A DNA stretch of 64,000 nt from NCBI GenBank assembly GCA_965248175.1, contig OZ252093.1, forward strand, positions 1,798,001 through 1,862,000, given 5' to 3'. The notes beneath the pieces were generated by a model. That model had not been told where the DNA came from, ran no database searches, and worked only from the letters and a program-made list of their open reading frames with translations. The first letter of the stretch is position 1; each line of letters begins with the position of its first letter. Shown piece after piece: positions 54,006 to 63,568 of this stretch. The DNA is from VXPQ01 sp965248175. Lineage in GTDB: Bacteria > Bacteroidota > Rhodothermia > Rhodothermales > VXPQ01. A program made the translations under genes and the position numbers.

Positions 54006-54785
54006 TCAGGCGGCTACCTTGCCCAGCAGTTCTTCATAGACCGACCGGGCTATTTCGACCTGTTCTCCGGACGTGTCGGCGAAGGATAATGCACTCGCCG
54101 TCTTTTCTTCGATCTGCGGGAGTGAGATGGTGGCGTCTGCGAACATGTCGCCGACACTGTTTGGGTTCTTGCCGATAAGAGGCAGTGTGTCGGCCAGACG
54201 CTCGGTTTCGACAAACGCTTCGTCGATTGCAGCGTCGAAAGAAACCGGGTGCGTGGTGAATACGCTTTGCGTGTTCCCAAAAATATCGTCGCCGGCATAT
54301 TCGGTTTGCAGCAGCATGGGAACGAAACCACTCAACCACCCGAAGGCATGAATAATGTCTGGAGCCCATCCCAGTTTTCGGATTGTTTCGAGCGATGCCC
54401 GGCCAAAAAATAACGCCCGTTCCAGATTGTCTTCGAAAAACCGGTTGTTCTGGGCCGTTCGATAGATGCCTTTCCGTTTGAAATAATAATCATTGTCCAT
54501 GAAATAGACTTGCAGGCGTATCCCCGGGATGGAAGCCACTTTTACTTTGAGTGTTTCCGTACGGTTACCCATTTTGATGCGAGTTCCTGAAAGCCGAATC
54601 ACCTCATGCAGGCGGTTCCTGCGTTCGCTGACGATGCCGTACCGGGGCATCATGATGCGCATTTCGTATCCGCCCTCGTTGTGGAGTTGCTCGGGGAGGT
54701 GTCGGACTATCGTCGCTGTACTTGAAGATTTGGAAAAAGGATTAACCTCATCGGATACGAAGAGAATCCTCATTGGATTGGCCAT
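54006..54785 (-). CDS. Short glycogen/starch synthase-like protein (GT5 domain only)
   Basis: 259 aa from ATG at 54785. Seen: 'MRILFVSDEVNPFSKSSSTA' (the ADP-glucose synthase N-terminus usually has a K-T/V-G-G-L motif here; this one has KSSST), 'GYEMRIMMPRYGIVSERRNR', 'DIIHAFGWLSGFVPMLLQTE' (equivalent of the 'HxHDW' region) and then a helical end. The C-terminal GT-B lobe that binds ADP-glucose in full-length GlgA is absent, so it cannot be a normal synthase. Such half-length proteins next to DUF4270 are typical of Bacteroidota; the role is unknown. glgC lies 4 kb away. Confidence 0.8.
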   Translation of the reverse strand: MANPMRILFVSDEVNPFSKSSSTATIVRHLPEQLHNEGGYEMRIMMPRYGIVSERRNRLHEVIRLSGTRIKMGNRTETLKVKVASIPGIRLQVYFMDNDYYFKRKGIYRTAQNNRFFEDNLERALFFGRASLETIRKLGWAPDIIHAFGWLSGFVPMLLQTEYAGDDIFGNTQSVFTTHPVSFDAAIDEAFVETERLADTLPLIGKNPNSVGDMFADATISLPQIEEKTASALSFADTSGEQVEIARSVYEELLGKVAA

Positions 54786-54894
54786 GCCCGAATTTGTAAC
54801 GATCAAATGAAGTTATACGTAAACTGTAAAGATACTGAAAATGAAAGAACTTTCCAAGTGAGCAACCTGGCGGTTTCCTTGGGCAGCGCCCCGC

Positions 54895-57800
54895 TTATCT
54901 CTGTTCTTGCTCTTGCTGTTGGCGTTGCAGGATTTCGAAGTAACGCCTGATCCGCTCCTCGAAATCGGGTGCGTAGCCACTTTCGAGTGCACGGATGAGA
55001 TCGCGATGGAGTTTTTCCACGGTTTCTTCGCGGGGTGCATCGGGCGGCCCATCGCGCAGGATGTTCCTTCCCTCCTGCGATTCGCGCCGTCGTTCGCGGC
55101 CCCGTTCCTGCATGGAGCGCTGGGCATCGAGCAGGCGTTGCAGAATCCGTTGCTGCCGCTCGATCGTTTGTGGGGCCACCTGTCGGGCTTGCAATTCCCG
55201 AAGCGTTTCTTCCATATCCTCGGCGATTTTGTCCAGATCCCCCAGCAACTTGCCGCGGGCTTCCGGATTGCGGCGCACCTGACCGAGTTGATCCCTTATG
55301 GCTTGCTGCTGCGCACGCATTTGCTGCAGCCGCTGCTCCATGTTGTTCCCGAGGCGATTTCCCTGCATATCGTTCAGGAATTGCTGGATTTGCTGGTTCA
55401 GTTGTTGTTGCTGCTGCGCCATCTGCTGCATCTGCCGGATTACCTGCTGCATGCTATTGCCCCCACCGGATCCCTGCTGGTTCATGAGTTGGTCGAGTAC
55501 CCCGGCGAGTAGCAAGGCCAGTTCGTTCAGATGCATCATGGAGGCGGTCTGGTAACTACCGGCTTCTCTGCCAGCCCGCTCTGTCATGGCGCTCGTGGCC
55601 CGTTCCATTTCGAGGAGCGCCTGCCCGGAAAGTCGTTGCACTTCCCGGCTGAGTTGAGGAATATTTTTTTCAAGGCTCCGCAGGGAATCAATGACGGTCG
55701 TAAGCCCTGCCGATAGCGCATCCTGGAGGCGGGCATCGTTACGTAGCGACGACTGATCCGAGGCACGCTCAAGCAGATTTTTCCGGAGGGATTCCTGTTC
55801 CTGCGAGAGTGTGAGGACATCCCCGAGCGCCCGGCGTAGCCCGGTTGTGTTTATTTGTCGCTGCGCACCCTGCATGCTTTCCTGCATTGCAACAAGATCG
55901 TTCTGGAGTTGCCGGAACCATTGCTGCATGCGTTGCTGACCAGATTGCGCGTCATTCAACTGATCGGAGCGTAGTTGGCCGGCATTCTCCATCAATTGCT
56001 GCTGCATATCCTGTTCCCTGATCGACCGGTTCAGCTGTTGCATGTCCTGGACGGGCCCCCGTTGCATCTCTTTGATCCGCTCCTGCGCTTCTTCCATCAG
56101 TTCTTCAAGCTGTTCCATTTCTTCCCTGGCGCTTTCCTGACGGAGCGCGAGTCGCTCCTGGTCGGAAGTGTCTTCCGGCGCCTGACCGTCTTCGGGGGCG
56201 CCGGCAGGGGTTTCAGGGGGGGTGTCGGAGGAGGTACTCGGATTTTCAGAACTGTTTTCCGTTTCTCGCTGTTGCAGCAATTCGGTTGTTTCTTCCTCCA
56301 TGCGCGCTTGCTGGCGAGCCAGCTCCTCGGCCCTTCGCGCTGCTTCTTCAAGGCTTTGCTGGGCGCGTAGATTTTTGAATAACTCCAACGTTCGTTCGAG
56401 GCGCTGCCGGTACTGCGTTTCGCTGAATTCAAAGTGCTCGATCGCTTCCTGAACCTGTGTAATGTCCATGTTGGCGATGGATTCCTGAAGTTGCTGCAAC
56501 GCTTGCCGGAATTCAGGCGAATCGATCTCTTCAATTACTTGCTGCATTTCCCGGTACAGCGAGAGCGTTTCTTCGCTTAGCAGATTGTTTTGCTCGGCAG
56601 TGCGATTCATGGATTCGACCTGTTCAGCCAAGTCGTTTACCTGTTCCTCCATGCGCTGCTGCTGTTGCTCAATCTGTTCAATCTGGCGCTGGTCTTCCCA
56701 GTCCGCATTCTGTTTACGGCGCACCTCGTCACGTAACTCGTCAAACCGTTCTTCCAACTGCGCTGCCTGCCCCAGTATGTCTTGAAGTCGGGATTCAACG
56801 TTTTCCTGATCCTGACGCAAGGATTCGTACCGTTCGGCGAGCGAGGGCATCCGGAGCAGGCGTGGAGGCGTTTGAGCGGCCTTGTATCCTGCCCAGGCAT
56901 CGTTGTCGCGCACGCGCACAAAGTATTCGATAACGTCTCCTGGTACGGGGTCGAGGGATGTCGTTGTGCCGATATGCCAGTCGTACACCACTTGCTGATC
57001 CGGCAGTCGCGGATCGGGGACGGGTAACTGTACTTGTTCGAACGTGTCGGACGGCTCGTCAAAACGACTTTCCGCAAGGCGGTAGAAGAGCGTCAGATCA
57101 TGGAATCCGAAGTCGTCGCTGATGCTCCCTTCGAGCGTGCGCTGGAGCGTCTCGTCAAGCAGGGCATCAGGCTCCGGATGCACAAGCAGGATAGACGGCG
57201 CTACATCTTCCTCTGCATCAATGGCGTACTCGATGGGGGCTCTGTTGCGGGCGCCGCGGGCGTTTTCAAGCATGATCCGGTATGAACCCTTCCGGGATAC
57301 CGTGAATTTCCCAACGGCGCGTTGTCCGTCCGCCTCGAGAGGGATATACGCACCGTCGTCGAATGCAATGGCGGCGGCGGCGATCTCGGAGCCGCCGAGG
57401 ACAAGATCGAGTTCCACAAGTGTGCCGGGCAATCCTGCTACATCGCCCACATTAGGGTCGAGTCGACGCACAGGGAGGCCGGAATAGGCCGGGGGGCGCA
57501 ATGTGATCCGGAGGCTGCGGACAAGCGGATAATCGGTGACGGATACCCTATACCAGGCGCTTGTGACGGGCGGCGCCGTGACACGATAGCGAAGGGACCG
57601 CCGGATGTTCGCGAGTTCATGTCGGAAGACGCCGCTCGAATCCTCGCTCAGGCGTATGCTCTCGATATGGTCTTCGTTTTCCCGGTTGATGGATATTTCG
57701 AGGGCGGCGGGTCGTTCTTCCCCTTCCGTACGGACCTCGATAGCCAACGTGGAACCCCGCGCCATTTCGATGGAACCCGGTGTTACGTAGAGCTGGAATG

Positions 57801-58446
57801 GAGCCGGCCGATCAAAGTGGATTCCCGGTGAGAGCAGACGGGCAGAGGCGCCCATGAATGTCCCGGGTGCTGCTGCAAGAAGGCACAATAGCAAGAGGAC
57901 AGGAATGGCGGCGAACCGTGTGGTTCGCTTCGCCCTGGAAAAATCCACGACGGTTTCGAAAGGGACCGAATCGACTTCCGTCCCCAGCATATGTACGGCC
58001 TCGTCAAGCAGGGGCTGCGATGTGTCGCTGTGCCGGCCTTCCGAAAGGTCCAGCAGGTTCACGAGGCGGTCCCCGATGCGCGGCATCCGGCGACCGACCT
58101 CGCGGGCAATCGCCTCGGGGGCCCGGTTACGCAGAAGCCCCGACATTTTCAACAGAGGGCGCATCAGGAACCAGGCCAACAGGCCGAGCGATGCCAGCCC
58201 GATAATCCGGAAGAGCGCTGTTCGAGGGGCAACATCCAGTCGCCATCCCGCTTCGATCAGGGTGGCGACGAGCCACAACCCGGCGATGACGCCGGTGGTC
58301 AGGACGCACCCGAACAGAAAATCGGCCAGCGTCATGCGACGAGCCGTGGTGTGCAGGCGCCCACGGATGTGCTTCAGGAGTTCAGAGGATTTTTCGTGCA
58401 TGCTGCCAGGAACCGAAGCGAACGGGTTTTTTGTGTACCGCATCAT
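54895..58446 (-). CDS. DUF4175 membrane-anchored coiled-coil protein
   Basis: 1183 aa. Seen: N-terminal region with membrane segments at ~43-65, 80-97 and 174-195; 'REVGRRMPRIGDRLVNLLDL' between the second and third; a beta-rich extracytoplasmic part (~200-520, 'LRSLRITLRPPAYSGLPVRR'). From ~525 to the end there is a very long Gln/Glu/Arg-rich coiled coil with runs of Gln ('IEQQQQRMEEQVNDLAEQVE', 'MQQMAQQQQQLNQQIQQFLN'). Known: DUF4175 proteins of Bacteroidota and alphaproteobacteria have this layout; function unknown, presumably cell-envelope structural. Alternative start Met16. It is divergent from glgC. Confidence 0.85.
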   Translation of the reverse strand: MMRYTKNPFASVPGSMHEKSSELLKHIRGRLHTTARRMTLADFLFGCVLTTGVIAGLWLVATLIEAGWRLDVAPRTALFRIIGLASLGLLAWFLMRPLLKMSGLLRNRAPEAIAREVGRRMPRIGDRLVNLLDLSEGRHSDTSQPLLDEAVHMLGTEVDSVPFETVVDFSRAKRTTRFAAIPVLLLLCLLAAAPGTFMGASARLLSPGIHFDRPAPFQLYVTPGSIEMARGSTLAIEVRTEGEERPAALEISINRENEDHIESIRLSEDSSGVFRHELANIRRSLRYRVTAPPVTSAWYRVSVTDYPLVRSLRITLRPPAYSGLPVRRLDPNVGDVAGLPGTLVELDLVLGGSEIAAAAIAFDDGAYIPLEADGQRAVGKFTVSRKGSYRIMLENARGARNRAPIEYAIDAEEDVAPSILLVHPEPDALLDETLQRTLEGSISDDFGFHDLTLFYRLAESRFDEPSDTFEQVQLPVPDPRLPDQQVVYDWHIGTTTSLDPVPGDVIEYFVRVRDNDAWAGYKAAQTPPRLLRMPSLAERYESLRQDQENVESRLQDILGQAAQLEERFDELRDEVRRKQNADWEDQRQIEQIEQQQQRMEEQVNDLAEQVESMNRTAEQNNLLSEETLSLYREMQQVIEEIDSPEFRQALQQLQESIANMDITQVQEAIEHFEFSETQYRQRLERTLELFKNLRAQQSLEEAARRAEELARQQARMEEETTELLQQRETENSSENPSTSSDTPPETPAGAPEDGQAPEDTSDQERLALRQESAREEMEQLEELMEEAQERIKEMQRGPVQDMQQLNRSIREQDMQQQLMENAGQLRSDQLNDAQSGQQRMQQWFRQLQNDLVAMQESMQGAQRQINTTGLRRALGDVLTLSQEQESLRKNLLERASDQSSLRNDARLQDALSAGLTTVIDSLRSLEKNIPQLSREVQRLSGQALLEMERATSAMTERAGREAGSYQTASMMHLNELALLLAGVLDQLMNQQGSGGGNSMQQVIRQMQQMAQQQQQLNQQIQQFLNDMQGNRLGNNMEQRLQQMRAQQQAIRDQLGQVRRNPEARGKLLGDLDKIAEDMEETLRELQARQVAPQTIERQQRILQRLLDAQRSMQERGRERRRESQEGRNILRDGPPDAPREETVEKLHRDLIRALESGYAPDFEERIRRYFEILQRQQQEQEQR

Positions 58447-58566
58447 ACATTGAGGGTTTCCGAAAGCTGCCCCGGCCGCCCGGAATTAGTGCCCGTGCAT
58501 TCGTACCTTGGCAGGTGGGGCCATGCTACCCTAATTCTTACAACAACTCAAGGTGGTTTTGGGCTT

Positions 58567-59832
58567 ATGGACGAATTACTTGCCGTTATTCTTGGGGGAG
58601 GAGCCGGAAAACGGCTCTTTCCCCTCACTATGCATCGCTCCAAGCCCGCGGTTCCCCTTGGGGGAAAATATCGCCTGATCGATATCCCGGTGTCGAACTG
58701 CATTAATTCGGACATCAGCCGGATATTTGTCCTTACGCAGTACAATTCGGCGAGTTTGAATCGCCACATAGCTCGCACGTACCAGTTTGACCGGTTCCGG
58801 GAAGGGTTTGTCACGGTGTTGGCCGCCCAGCAGACCCCGGAATCCGAGACATGGTTTCAGGGGACGGCGGACGCTGTGCGTCAATGCTTGTCCAATCTGA
58901 GAGCGCACCGGCATTCCCATGTGCTCATTTTGTCGGGCGATCAGCTCTACACCATGGACTACCGGAAATTGATGAAACATCACCTCGATAGTGGTGCGGG
59001 CGTTACCGTGGCCACCATTCCGGTGGATGCCGAGGAGGCTCCCTCGTTCGGCATCGTCAAGACAGAGGACGGGTTTATCACTGACTTTCACGAAAAGCCC
59101 GCCCCGGAAAATCTTGCGGGCAAGGAAAGTCCGGTGAGTGAAGAGATGCGTAACCAGGGGCGCACATTTCTTGCCTCCATGGGCATTTACATGTTCGATG
59201 CGGAGGTTTTGCAGACGTTGCTTGCCGGCTTGCCGGATGCGAATGATTTTGGACAGGAAATTATCCCGGAGGCTATCCGGAAGCACCCCGTGGCGAGCTA
59301 TGCGTTTGAGGGGTATTGGAGTGACGTAGGGACCGTTCAGTCTTTCTTCCAGGCCAATCTGATGCTGGCGAAGCGGCATCCCCAATACGACATTTATAAC
59401 ACCATGGCGCCGCTGTACACCAATACGCGGATGCTTGCGCCCGCCAAGGTGCTGAGTTCGTGTATTGAAGATTCCCTGATCGGGGAAGCCGCCGTCATTG
59501 ACAACAGCAGGATATCGAACTCTGTGATAGGCATCCGATCATACATCGGCGCCGGCACTACGGTCGAGAACACAGTGTTCATGGGGGCCGACTATTATGC
59601 ATGGCACGATCCCCGCTTGCGGAACCCGCTGGGGGGGCCGCCCAGTCCGGGCATCGGCGACGGAAGTCATATCGAGGGGGCTATCGTCGACCGGAATGTT
59701 CAGATAGGAAAGCGGTGTGTTATCAAAAGGCGGGAAGGGGTCCAACACGTTGACGCCGAAAATTATTTTGTACGCGACGGCATTGTCGTCATTCCCAAGA
59801 ATGCACATATTCCCGACGATACAGTGATCTGA
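58567..59832 (+). CDS. glgC: Glucose-1-phosphate adenylyltransferase
   Basis: 421 aa from ATG at 58567; the frame is open much further upstream only because it is antisense to the DUF4175 gene. Makes ADP-glucose for glycogen. Seen: 'ILGGGAGKRLFPLTMHRSKPAVPLGGKYRLID' (given in two parts: GGGAGKRLFPLT, KPAVPLGGKYRLID), 'HVLILSGDQLYTMDY' (metal Asp), 'FHEKP', 'ASMGIYMFDAEVL' and 'YWSDVGTVQSFFQANL', then a left-handed beta-helix C-terminus with 'ISNSVIGIRSYIGAGTTVEN'. All catalytic motifs are present. The only full-length glycogen gene in the window. Confidence 0.95.
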   Translation: MDELLAVILGGGAGKRLFPLTMHRSKPAVPLGGKYRLIDIPVSNCINSDISRIFVLTQYNSASLNRHIARTYQFDRFREGFVTVLAAQQTPESETWFQGTADAVRQCLSNLRAHRHSHVLILSGDQLYTMDYRKLMKHHLDSGAGVTVATIPVDAEEAPSFGIVKTEDGFITDFHEKPAPENLAGKESPVSEEMRNQGRTFLASMGIYMFDAEVLQTLLAGLPDANDFGQEIIPEAIRKHPVASYAFEGYWSDVGTVQSFFQANLMLAKRHPQYDIYNTMAPLYTNTRMLAPAKVLSSCIEDSLIGEAAVIDNSRISNSVIGIRSYIGAGTTVENTVFMGADYYAWHDPRLRNPLGGPPSPGIGDGSHIEGAIVDRNVQIGKRCVIKRREGVQHVDAENYFVRDGIVVIPKNAHIPDDTVI

Positions 59833-59882
59833 GTGGGATCGTCGTTCCCCGGACAGGGAGTCGGGCCCGTACCGTGTCCGGC

Positions 59883-60725
59883 TTAAGACAGGGCGGGTAC
59901 AAGGGACGCCCGCAAGGTTTCGACCGCTTGCCGGGCCGCCCGGTCAAAATCGCGACCGGCAGAGGCGTACAGGATAGCCCGGCTGCTGTTTACAAGGACC
60001 GGTCCGGAACCCTCACGTATGGCCTCCAGCACGTCGCTGCTATTGCCTCCCTGTGCGCCCACGCCCGGTATGAGTAGCGGGGAGTCGGGGGCAAGGGCGC
60101 GGATACGGCGCAGCGCCTCAATATCCGAAGCGCCGACCACGAAGCCAAGGGAGCCTTTCGCCCCGTCGTTTCCGGGTTTTTCCCATGCCAGTGCTGTGCG
60201 TACGACGTGTTCGTAGAGCGGTCTGCCCTGATAGTCGATTTCCTGGAAATCCGATCCGCCGGGATTGGACGTACGGGCAAGGAGAAAGACGCCTCGGCCC
60301 GGATGATCGAGGAACGGCGCCACGCTGTCTCTGCCCATGTATCCCGATACGGTACACGCGTCGAAGTCCAGCAGGTCGAAGCATGTGTGTGCGTAAAAGC
60401 GCGCCGAATTGCCGATATCGCCGCGTTTTCCGTCGGCAATGACAGGTACGGCCTCCGGGATGGTGTCCAGGGTTGCCTGCAGGACGCTCCAGCCCTCGGC
60501 TCCCAGGGCCTCGAAGAACGCAAGGTTCAGTTTATAGGCCGCGGCTGCGTCTACCGTTGCTTCGATGATTGCCCGGTTGAATGCAATGACCGCCTGGGCG
60601 GCGTTCTTCTTACTGATGAGATGGGGGGGGAGGCGCTCGAGATCGGGGTCGAGGCCAATGCAAACGAGCGAGGCTGTTTCTGTCTGGCGGGCCGAAAGGC
60701 GCTCTGCGAACGAACGTGCAGTCAT
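59883..60725 (-). CDS. pyrF: Orotidine 5'-phosphate decarboxylase (PyrF, group 2)
   Basis: 280 aa. Last step of UMP synthesis. Seen: 'VCIGLDPDLERLPPHL' (N-terminal strand with substrate Asp), 'NLAFFEALGAEGWSVLQATL' and the active-site motif 'VIADGKRGDIGNSARFYA' (Asp-Lys-x-x-Asp). This longer form with a distinct spacing is the group 2 enzyme (~270-280 aa). C-terminal 'LIPGVGAQGG' is the phosphate loop. It ends ~50 bases after the convergent glgC; serS lies upstream, five bases away, same strand. Confidence 0.95.
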   Translation of the reverse strand: MTARSFAERLSARQTETASLVCIGLDPDLERLPPHLISKKNAAQAVIAFNRAIIEATVDAAAAYKLNLAFFEALGAEGWSVLQATLDTIPEAVPVIADGKRGDIGNSARFYAHTCFDLLDFDACTVSGYMGRDSVAPFLDHPGRGVFLLARTSNPGGSDFQEIDYQGRPLYEHVVRTALAWEKPGNDGAKGSLGFVVGASDIEALRRIRALAPDSPLLIPGVGAQGGNSSDVLEAIREGSGPVLVNSSRAILYASAGRDFDRAARQAVETLRASLVPALS

Positions 60726-60730
60726 GCGGT

Positions 60731-62011
60731 TTACCCGATGCGATCGAAGCCGGTATAGGGTTGCAGTGCATCAGGGATTGCAATGGCCCCGTCGTCCTGC
60801 TGATATTGTTCGAGGAGCGCTGCTACTATACGGGGGAGCGCCAGTCCCGATCCATTGAGCGTGTGAACGAGCGCCGGCTTTTTGTGGTCTTCGAGGCGGC
60901 ATCGAATCTGCATCCGCCGGGCCTGAAAATCCTCGAAGTTCGATATGGAAGACACTTCGAGCCACCGACCCTGGCCCGGGCTCCAAACTTCAAGATCGTA
61001 TTTTTTGGCTTGTGTAAATCCCATGTCCCCGGTGCACATCAGCAGTACGCGATAGGGCAATTCCAGCGCTTTCAGCGGGCGCTCCGCATCGCTGCGCAGG
61101 GCTTCCAGCGCCTCGTAACTTTGCGCTGGATGGGTAAACCAGACCAATTCCACCTTGTCGAACTGGTGCAGGCGGTTCAGTCCGCGCACGTCCTTACCGT
61201 ACGAGCCGGCCTCTCGTCGGAAGCATGGTGTCCAGGCTGCATATTTGACCGGTAAGCGATTTCCGTCCAGAATCTCTGCGCGGTGGATGTTTGTAACCGG
61301 CACCTCGGCGGTGGGGATCAGGTACAGCTCATCCCGGGACACTTCGTACATGAGGTCCTCCTTGTCGGGCAGTTGCCCGGCGCCGCGCGCACTGTCCGCA
61401 TTGACCAACAGGGGCGCCTGCATTTCTTCGTAGCCCCCTTTGTCTACGGCGAGGTCAAGGAAGTAATTGATCAGCGCCCGTTGGAGGCGCGCTCCCTTTC
61501 CTGTATAAAAAGGAAATCCGGCTCCTGAGACTTTGGTCCCGCGCTCGAAGTCGATCAGGCCATGCCGTTCGGCCAATTCCCAGTGTGGAAGCGGGTCGAA
61601 ATCAAATGCGCGCTGCTCACCGTGCCGGGCGATGATCTTGTTATCCTCCGGCGTATGCCCCCGGGGTACATCGGGGTGGGGAATATTGGGAATCTCGAGG
61701 AGCCCCCGTTCGAGGTGCTCGTTCGCTTTCGCAGCCGCTTCCTGGAGTTCCCGGATGGATGTTTTCAGTTGGCCCGATTCATCGATGAGCGTTCTGGCTT
61801 CATCAGCGCGCCCGCTTTGCATGTATATGCCAATGTCTTTCGAGACGGCGTTGGAGCGCGCCTGCGCCTGCTGGAGAGCTGCCAGGTGATTCCGGCGCCT
61901 GCGATCCAGTTCCGTCAGCTGATCGACCAGTTTCGGATCTCCGGTTCCCTTGTCCCGGATCGCTTGTCGTATGCGTTCGGGGTTTTCGCGAAGTACCTGA
62001 ATGTTTATCAC
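60731..62011 (-). CDS. serS: Seryl-tRNA synthetase
   Basis: 426 aa. Class II synthetase charging tRNA-Ser and tRNA-Sec. Seen: N-terminal tRNA-binding coiled coil (~30-105, 'LDRRRRNHLAALQQAQARSN'), class II motif 2 'TPCFRREAGSYGKDVRGLNRLHQFDKVE' (given by ends), the Ser-specific 'TAEVPVTN', and motif 3 'NGSGLALPRIVAALLEQYQ'. C-terminal 'IAIPDALQPYTGFDRI' is typical. All motifs are intact. It lies upstream of pyrF (five-base spacing) and downstream of the rmlD-like gene. Confidence 0.97.
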   Translation of the reverse strand: MINIQVLRENPERIRQAIRDKGTGDPKLVDQLTELDRRRRNHLAALQQAQARSNAVSKDIGIYMQSGRADEARTLIDESGQLKTSIRELQEAAAKANEHLERGLLEIPNIPHPDVPRGHTPEDNKIIARHGEQRAFDFDPLPHWELAERHGLIDFERGTKVSGAGFPFYTGKGARLQRALINYFLDLAVDKGGYEEMQAPLLVNADSARGAGQLPDKEDLMYEVSRDELYLIPTAEVPVTNIHRAEILDGNRLPVKYAAWTPCFRREAGSYGKDVRGLNRLHQFDKVELVWFTHPAQSYEALEALRSDAERPLKALELPYRVLLMCTGDMGFTQAKKYDLEVWSPGQGRWLEVSSISNFEDFQARRMQIRCRLEDHKKPALVHTLNGSGLALPRIVAALLEQYQQDDGAIAIPDALQPYTGFDRIG

Positions 62012-62059
62012 GTAGCGGACAATGCAGTTATGCGGTTAGAAAATTTTCCGGAAGCAATT

Positions 62060-62971
62060 TTACACAAGGCCAAGGTGGGCGCCGATCTTGCGAAGGGCCT
62101 CCCGGACAGGCCTGGGGTGGTAATCGAGTTCCGTTTGAGCTTTCAGAATAATAAATCCTGTTTTTGCCGGTCGATCGGCGGTTTGCCGGAATGTCGAGGC
62201 GTCGACCGGTCGTATCAGCGTACTGTCCAGGCCGAAAACGTCGGCGATCGTCAGGGCGAAATCATATATGGACATCCATTCAGACCCGGAGAGATGGAAA
62301 ATTCCTCCGCGCCCCCGTCGCACGATGCGCTCAATGCCACCGGCAAGATCGGCCACGCAAGTAGGGGTTCGCCACTGGTCCGTAACGACCTGAACGGATT
62401 GTCCCGTAGATAGCCGGTCCAGCAACCAAAGTACGAAATCGGACCGGTCCGTATGCGATCCTGTGCCATAGACCAGTACCGTGCGGGCAATGGTCCACTT
62501 GTCGAAGCCTGCTCTCCGCGCTGCATTTTCGGCGGCCTGCTTGGACTTACCGTAAAAATTCACGGGGTCCGGACGAGCGTTTTCCTCATACGGTCCATTC
62601 AGTCCATTGAAAACGAAATCCGTAGAAAGTTGGATGAGCCGGGCGCCGGCATCGCTGCACTGCTGCGCCAGCGTTTCTACCGCTTCCACATTCACTTTCC
62701 AGCATGCTTCCCGGTCTGTTTCGCAACGATCGACATTGGTCATTGCTGCACAGTTTATCACTACGGTGGGCTCGAAATCCCGGAGGGCGCGCTGCACGTC
62801 GCGCCTTGCCGTAATGTCCAGCGGCATGTATCCATAGGAGCCTTCGGACCGGATCGTTGCGCTGCGCCCTGTGGCCAGTACGTCATATTCGGAGAACCGG
62901 CTGAGCAGGCCAACCAGTTCTCTGCCAAGCAGACCGTTCGCTCCCGTTACGAGTACGCGCTCGTACAACAT
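62060..62971 (-). CDS. dTDP-4-dehydrorhamnose reductase-like protein (RmlD family SDR)
   Basis: 303 aa from Met at 62971 ('LYERVLVTGANGLLGRELVG'), where the NAD-binding motif begins; the ORF extends 18 codons further up. Seen: 'VTGANGLLG' Rossmann, 'CAAMTNVDRCETDREACWKVN', 'LIQLSTDFVFNG', the catalytic 'YGKSKQAAENAAR' (Tyr-x-x-x-Lys) and 'RTVLVYGTG'. Known: RmlD makes dTDP-rhamnose; close relatives act as MAT2B-like or other nucleotide-sugar reductases. No rmlA, rmlB or rmlC gene is adjacent, so a specific rhamnose role is unproven. Confidence 0.88.
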   Translation of the reverse strand: MLYERVLVTGANGLLGRELVGLLSRFSEYDVLATGRSATIRSEGSYGYMPLDITARRDVQRALRDFEPTVVINCAAMTNVDRCETDREACWKVNVEAVETLAQQCSDAGARLIQLSTDFVFNGLNGPYEENARPDPVNFYGKSKQAAENAARRAGFDKWTIARTVLVYGTGSHTDRSDFVLWLLDRLSTGQSVQVVTDQWRTPTCVADLAGGIERIVRRGRGGIFHLSGSEWMSIYDFALTIADVFGLDSTLIRPVDASTFRQTADRPAKTGFIILKAQTELDYHPRPVREALRKIGAHLGLV

Positions 62972-63028
62972 GAATTTCTGAAGGTAATCCCGTTCACCCG
63001 GAGAAACGCGGGGGCCGGATAGCAACTG

Positions 63029-63511
63029 TTACTTCCTGAAATAGTAGCGCACCCCGATTCCACCCCCGATATGGCCTGTTGTGCCGGGGAGCAGGTTGAG
63101 TCGGGGGTTGACCTGTAAAAATACCTCGTAGCGCTCCGCAAAAAAATGGACTCCGAAGGTTCCACTGACGCCAACGACGAAATCGCTTTGCGAATCCTTT
63201 TTTTGTATCCCTGCTACTGCGCCCGGTCCGAGATAATAACCGAGGGGGGAATCAGGAATGGCGCGTTCGTACAGCGCGTGCCCGCTGAGGAAGAAGAAAT
63301 CGCTGAGATTCCATGCAGCCAGCCCCTCGTATGCGAATCCCGGCTTTCGATACAGTTTCACGGAAACGCCACCGGGCTTCCCGAACTGCACCCCGACACC
63401 CGTTTTTCCTGCGGGCTGCTGCGCATGCACCCGCCCGGTCCCGGTCATTGCCAGCACGAAGAGAGTTATTGCCGCTGCGGCCCACTGTACACTTGCTTTG
63501 GGGGCATCCAT
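63029..63511 (-). CDS. Small outer-membrane-type protein with signal peptide
   Basis: 160 aa from Met at 63511, selected because it opens directly onto a signal peptide (ASVQWAAAAITLFVLAMTG...VHA); starts at 63550 or 63556 would add a polar extension. The mature part is Gly- and aromatic-rich with alternating strands ('PGFAYEGLAAWNLSDFFFLS', 'GVHFFAERYEVFLQVNPRLN', 'GHIGGGIGVRYYFRK') and ends in an aromatic/basic residue, suggesting an eight-strand barrel. It resembles in layout the barrel protein at 4495-5028, without clear sequence identity. No specific family recognised. Confidence 0.7.
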   Translation of the reverse strand: MDAPKASVQWAAAAITLFVLAMTGTGRVHAQQPAGKTGVGVQFGKPGGVSVKLYRKPGFAYEGLAAWNLSDFFFLSGHALYERAIPDSPLGYYLGPGAVAGIQKKDSQSDFVVGVSGTFGVHFFAERYEVFLQVNPRLNLLPGTTGHIGGGIGVRYYFRK

Positions 63512-63568
63512 GGCGACTCTGTCGTTGAGGAAAGAATTTGCGAAGGACATGACCAACGGGTATAGTGG

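Noticed and set aside
57991..58566. Long N-terminal extension of the glgC frame
   Set aside because: It is antisense to DUF4175; the conserved GlgC sequence begins precisely at the ATG at 58567.
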